Assembly: GCA_005884115.1 (NCBI GenBank)
Contig: VAXW01000003.1
Location: 310,001 to 374,000, forward strand
Reading direction: 5' to 3'
Length of the DNA: 64,000 bases
DNA from: Actinomycetota bacterium
GTDB taxonomy: Bacteria > Actinomycetota > Thermoleophilia > Solirubrobacterales > Solirubrobacteraceae
The position numbers were made by a program, and so were the translations under genes. The notes under the pieces are model-generated. The model ran no database searches, had not been told where the DNA came from, and saw only the letters and a program-made list of their open reading frames with translations. Below, piece after piece: positions 60,698 through 64,000 of this stretch. Numbering within the stretch: the first letter of the stretch is position 1; every line of letters begins with the position of its first letter.

Positions 60698-61579
60698 ATG
60701 GCCAAGACCAAGTTGATCGTCAACCTCACGCGGGACCGCGCGGTTTGCGTCGGGGAGCTCGCCGACGGGCCGCTGCTGCGCATGCGCGGACTGCTCGGCC
60801 GTGAGGGCCTGCCCGCGGGGGAGGGGATGCTGATAACGCCCGCGCCCGGGATTCACACGGCCTTCATGCGCTTCCCGATCGACGCGCTGTTCCTCGACCG
60901 AAGCATGCGCGTGATCGATATCGTCGAGCGGCTGCGCCCGTGGCGGATGGCTTCACGGCGGCATGCACACTCCGTGCTCGAGCTCTCGGCCGGTGAATGT
61001 GCGCGCCAGGGCGTAGAGGTGGGAGACCGCCTTGCGCTGCGTGAGAGGGCCGCGGGAAGCAACGCCGGCGGCAACGGCGCAAGCGGCAACGGCGCGAGTG
61101 GCAATGGCGCGAGCAGCCCGAGAACGTGGTGGCCCTTGCGCAAGCCGGAGCGCGCCGGCGCCGATATCCCGGTTGCGAAGCCCGCGCATGGCCACGAGCC
61201 AAGCGTTCTCACACGGCTTTCGCCGCTGCGTGTGCTGGTGAGCTCTGCTGACCGCCACTTCCGCACCACCACATCGCTGCTGCTGGCACGCCGTAACTGC
61301 TCGGTCACGACGACGGCCAACTCAGGGAGGCTGAGCGAACTGATCGCACGCGAGGGCACCGAGGTCGTCGTGGTTGACCTGGGCGACCCAAGCGCGTCAG
61401 AGGCGATGGGGACCGTGCGGGCGTTCGCGCGCCCCGTAGGCCTCGTGCTGGTCGACGATGAGGCCGGCGTCGGCCCGGGTGGTCAGCCGGTGCTTGCGAG
61501 GTGGGGCCCGTTCGGAGACCTCGTGGTCGCCGTCGAGGACGCGGAGCGGGCGCGCGAGCACGAAGCGGGGCGAGCGTGA
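60698..61579 (+). CDS. DUF192 domain protein fused to receiver-like C-terminal domain
   Basis: DUF192 pattern (RMRGLLGREGLPAGEGMLITPAPGIHTAFMRFPIDALFLDRSMRVIDIVERLRPWRM), GNGAS-repeat linker, then LRVLVSSADRHFRTTTSLLLARRNCSVTTT...VVVVDLGDP. Confidence 0.75.
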   Translation: MAKTKLIVNLTRDRAVCVGELADGPLLRMRGLLGREGLPAGEGMLITPAPGIHTAFMRFPIDALFLDRSMRVIDIVERLRPWRMASRRHAHSVLELSAGECARQGVEVGDRLALRERAAGSNAGGNGASGNGASGNGASSPRTWWPLRKPERAGADIPVAKPAHGHEPSVLTRLSPLRVLVSSADRHFRTTTSLLLARRNCSVTTTANSGRLSELIAREGTEVVVVDLGDPSASEAMGTVRAFARPVGLVLVDDEAGVGPGGQPVLARWGPFGDLVVAVEDAERAREHEAGRA

Positions 61580-62139
61580 GCAGCGAGAGCCTCAGCGCTC
61601 GCGGAGCTGCCTCGTTGGGGGGTGCGCTCCCGCGCAGGCCCCTCCTGGTAGGGGCGATGGCCGGCGTCGTCGTGCTCGCCTTTGCGAGCATGGCCTTCGA
61701 CCGCGCCGTCGTGTCTGCGCTCGCGGCAGCGGTTCTCGTGGTGCTCGCGGCGATAGACGTCGAGCGCGGCATCATTCCCAACCGGATCGTCCTACCGGCG
61801 GCTGCGGTCGTGCTGGTCGCAAACATCGCGATAGCCCCGAGCCGGGTCACGGAGTGGGTGCTCGCGGCCCTGATCGCGGGTGTCGTCCTCTCACTGCCGG
61901 CGCTCTTCGGCCGCAACTGGATGGGCATGGGGGACGCCAAGCTCGCACTTCTGATCGGCGCTGCGCTCGGTTGGGGGGTCGTCGGCGCGGTGCTGATCGG
62001 GCTTCTGTGCACCTTCCCGGCGGCGCTGTTCATCGTCGGGCGAGGCGGCCTCGCGGCGCGCAAGGCGACGATCCCGTTCGGACCGTTCCTAGTCGCGGGC
62101 GCGCTGATTGTCATGTTCGGCCCGCACATCTTCACTTGA
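61576..62139 (+). CDS. tadV: A24 family prepilin peptidase (TadV/CpaA)
   Basis: AAIDVERGIIPNRIVLPAA ... NWMGMGDAKLALLIGAALGW; GTGA overlap with upstream gene. Confidence 0.9.
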   Translation: MSSESLSARGAASLGGALPRRPLLVGAMAGVVVLAFASMAFDRAVVSALAAAVLVVLAAIDVERGIIPNRIVLPAAAVVLVANIAIAPSRVTEWVLAALIAGVVLSLPALFGRNWMGMGDAKLALLIGAALGWGVVGAVLIGLLCTFPAALFIVGRGGLAARKATIPFGPFLVAGALIVMFGPHIFT

Positions 62140-62143
62140 TGTC

Positions 62144-64000
62144 ATGGCCGTCCTGCGCTTGCTAAAAGAGTCATCCTCCCCGCGCGCGGATCTGCTGTCG
62201 ATGCGTTTTCGCGTCGAGCAGTTCGAGTACGTGCAGGCTGACCTGTTGCTGCGCCTGTCGATTCGACTGTCGATCGAGCTTCCGGCGCACACTTGGCCCG
62301 TCCTGCTCATAGAACGCGAGGCCGTCGAGCTCATGTACGCGCCCATGCTCGGGTGCACGGGCCGCACGCCGATCAGGGACGCAGCCGGGCTGAGCGACAC
62401 GGGTGACTGGCGCTGGCGGGGCGCGTTCGCGCTGCCGCCGGAGCTCGCGTGCGATGACTCGGCGCTGTTCTCCCTGCGCCTCAACGATGAGCTCACGTTG
62501 GGGCTGCCGATGCCGGACATCGACACGCCCGGCCCGGGAACGCCCGCCGGCGGGCCGGGGCGAGGGTCGCGCTCAATCCAGCTCGTGCAGCGCGGCGCGC
62601 TGCTCTTCATCCTCACCTGCCAGCTGTGCTTCGCTCCAGGGCTCGCGCCCGTGGGCGCGCTGGCGGAAGGGACGACGACCGGGACCGAAGCGGCGCTCGA
62701 AGCCACCGAACCCGCACCTCCAGTCTCGACCGAAACCACGCCGCCGTCCCCCGAAGAATCCACGACGCCGGCGCCCCCACCGAGCGAACCTCCGGCGGAA
62801 ACGCCCTCAGACCCTCCGGCGACCGGCGAACCTGGTCCGCAATCCCCTGAACCGCCATCAAGTACACAGGGCGAATCGGCCGAAGCCAGCGCACCCGGGC
62901 AGGGCGCCGACGGGACAAGCGCGCCGGAGAATGCGTCCGAGGGTGCAGGGCAAGCCCAGGTCCATACGAGCACGACTCCCTTCACATCTGCTCGTCCCGC
63001 GACGCTCTCGCACGCAAGGCTCGTGTCCGTCGCTTCTCACCGGCAGGCGTCGTCGCGGATCAGCGCGCGGGACGCGAGAGCGGTTGCTCAACTGCGTGAT
63101 GCACAGGCCGCGGTGCCCTCACCGGCAGCATCGCCGGCACCCCTCGCGGACCCCACCGCAGTCGAAATCCCACCGGCCCTCCTCGGCCTCACCTCGAGCC
63201 TGCTTACGGGCGTCGAAGAAGCACCGCCGCCGTTCCTGATCCCGATCTACAAGGCAGCTGGGCACCGCTACCACGTCCCTTGGCAGGTGCTGGGGGCGAT
63301 CAACGCGGTCGAGACGGCCTACGGCCACAACCTCTCGGTGTCCTCCGCTGGAGCCGAGGGCTGGATGCAGTTCATGCCCGCCACCTGGAGTCGCTGGGGC
63401 GTCGACGCCGACCACGACGGGACCAAGAACCCCTACTCGCCTCAGGACGCGATCTTCGCGGCCGCGCGCTACCTGCACGCGAGCGGGGCCTCGCGCGACC
63501 TGGCGGGAGCGATCTTCGCCTACAACCACGCGGCCTGGTACGTAAGCGAGGTGCTGTTGCGGGCTCGCATGCTCGACAGCGCGGCCTCGTTCGCGAACAT
63601 CGAGAACGGATACGCATTGCCGCTTGATGCGCGCTACATGCGCGAGCTCGGGCGAACCGACGACGGCGTCGACATCGAGACGCCGCCCGACGGGGCGCTC
63701 GTCTACTCGATGACGCCGGGTGTAGTCAGCGCGGTGGCGATCGACCCGGGGGGCTTCGGACCGAACTACCCGGTCATCGAAGCCGGCGAAGGGTCGCTGA
63801 AGGGCCAGCACATCTACTACGGCCACGTCGCCGCGGCGCTCGTTCAGGCGGGCGAGAAGGTCGCGGCGGGCCAGCCGATCGCGATCGTCGGGCACACGGG
63901 CGATGCGGCGTCGCTGGGGCACGGGCACATCGAGATCGGCTTCTCCGACGCGGGCGGCGACCCGCTGAGCCATCACGGAGCCGAGGCGTGGACGCCGGCT
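62144..64000 (+). CDS. lytic transglycosylase (SLT) plus M23-like peptidase domain protein, truncated by window end
   Basis: Frame open from ATG 62144 to the window end (619 codons), absent from the supplied ORF track because no stop is reached. Pro-rich linker; PWQVLGAINAVETAYGHNLSVSSAGAEGWMQFMPATWSRWG (SLT); GQHIYYGHVAAALVQAGEKVAAGQPIAIVGHTGDAASLGHGHIEIGF (M23-like). Confidence 0.85.
   Translation, partial: MAVLRLLKESSSPRADLLSMRFRVEQFEYVQADLLLRLSIRLSIELPAHTWPVLLIEREAVELMYAPMLGCTGRTPIRDAAGLSDTGDWRWRGAFALPPELACDDSALFSLRLNDELTLGLPMPDIDTPGPGTPAGGPGRGSRSIQLVQRGALLFILTCQLCFAPGLAPVGALAEGTTTGTEAALEATEPAPPVSTETTPPSPEESTTPAPPPSEPPAETPSDPPATGEPGPQSPEPPSSTQGESAEASAPGQGADGTSAPENASEGAGQAQVHTSTTPFTSARPATLSHARLVSVASHRQASSRISARDARAVAQLRDAQAAVPSPAASPAPLADPTAVEIPPALLGLTSSLLTGVEEAPPPFLIPIYKAAGHRYHVPWQVLGAINAVETAYGHNLSVSSAGAEGWMQFMPATWSRWGVDADHDGTKNPYSPQDAIFAAARYLHASGASRDLAGAIFAYNHAAWYVSEVLLRARMLDSAASFANIENGYALPLDARYMRELGRTDDGVDIETPPDGALVYSMTPGVVSAVAIDPGGFGPNYPVIEAGEGSLKGQHIYYGHVAAALVQAGEKVAAGQPIAIVGHTGDAASLGHGHIEIGFSDAGGDPLSHHGAEAWTPA

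Overview
High-GC actinobacterial chromosome segment; gene content and order suggest a Thermoleophilia/Solirubrobacterales-like organism (inference, no search run). Left to right: end of a type IV pilus cluster (pilN/pilO-like); an aroC-aroKB-aroQ-pepQ block; an accessory insert (R2-like ligand-binding oxidase, c-di-AMP riboswitch with a small secreted protein, large secreted protein); efp-nusB-xseB-ispA-dxs-tlyA-nadK; a second insert of signalling genes (BldC-like, HD-GYP, MFS, LuxR-type regulator, histidine kinase, degenerate GGDEF); recN-steA-steB/mctB-pyrG; xerD, deoB, mutM, a glutaredoxin and a flippase; a decayed integrase next to a collagen-like surface protein; a glycosyltransferase block; a complete Tad/Flp pilus locus; a large Fn3-like exported protein; a DUF192 fusion, a prepilin peptidase, and a lytic transglycosylase/M23-like protein that runs off the window. 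The most interesting signal I found is not a gene. It is a 24-bp element (core TTGGTCTAGGTCG) present in four copies. Three copies sit at identical spacing upstream of putative -35/-10 boxes of three surface-structure genes (collagen-like protein, Flp pilin, Fn3-like protein), which suggests a dedicated cell-surface regulon. Everything here was read by eye; no database or structure prediction was run.
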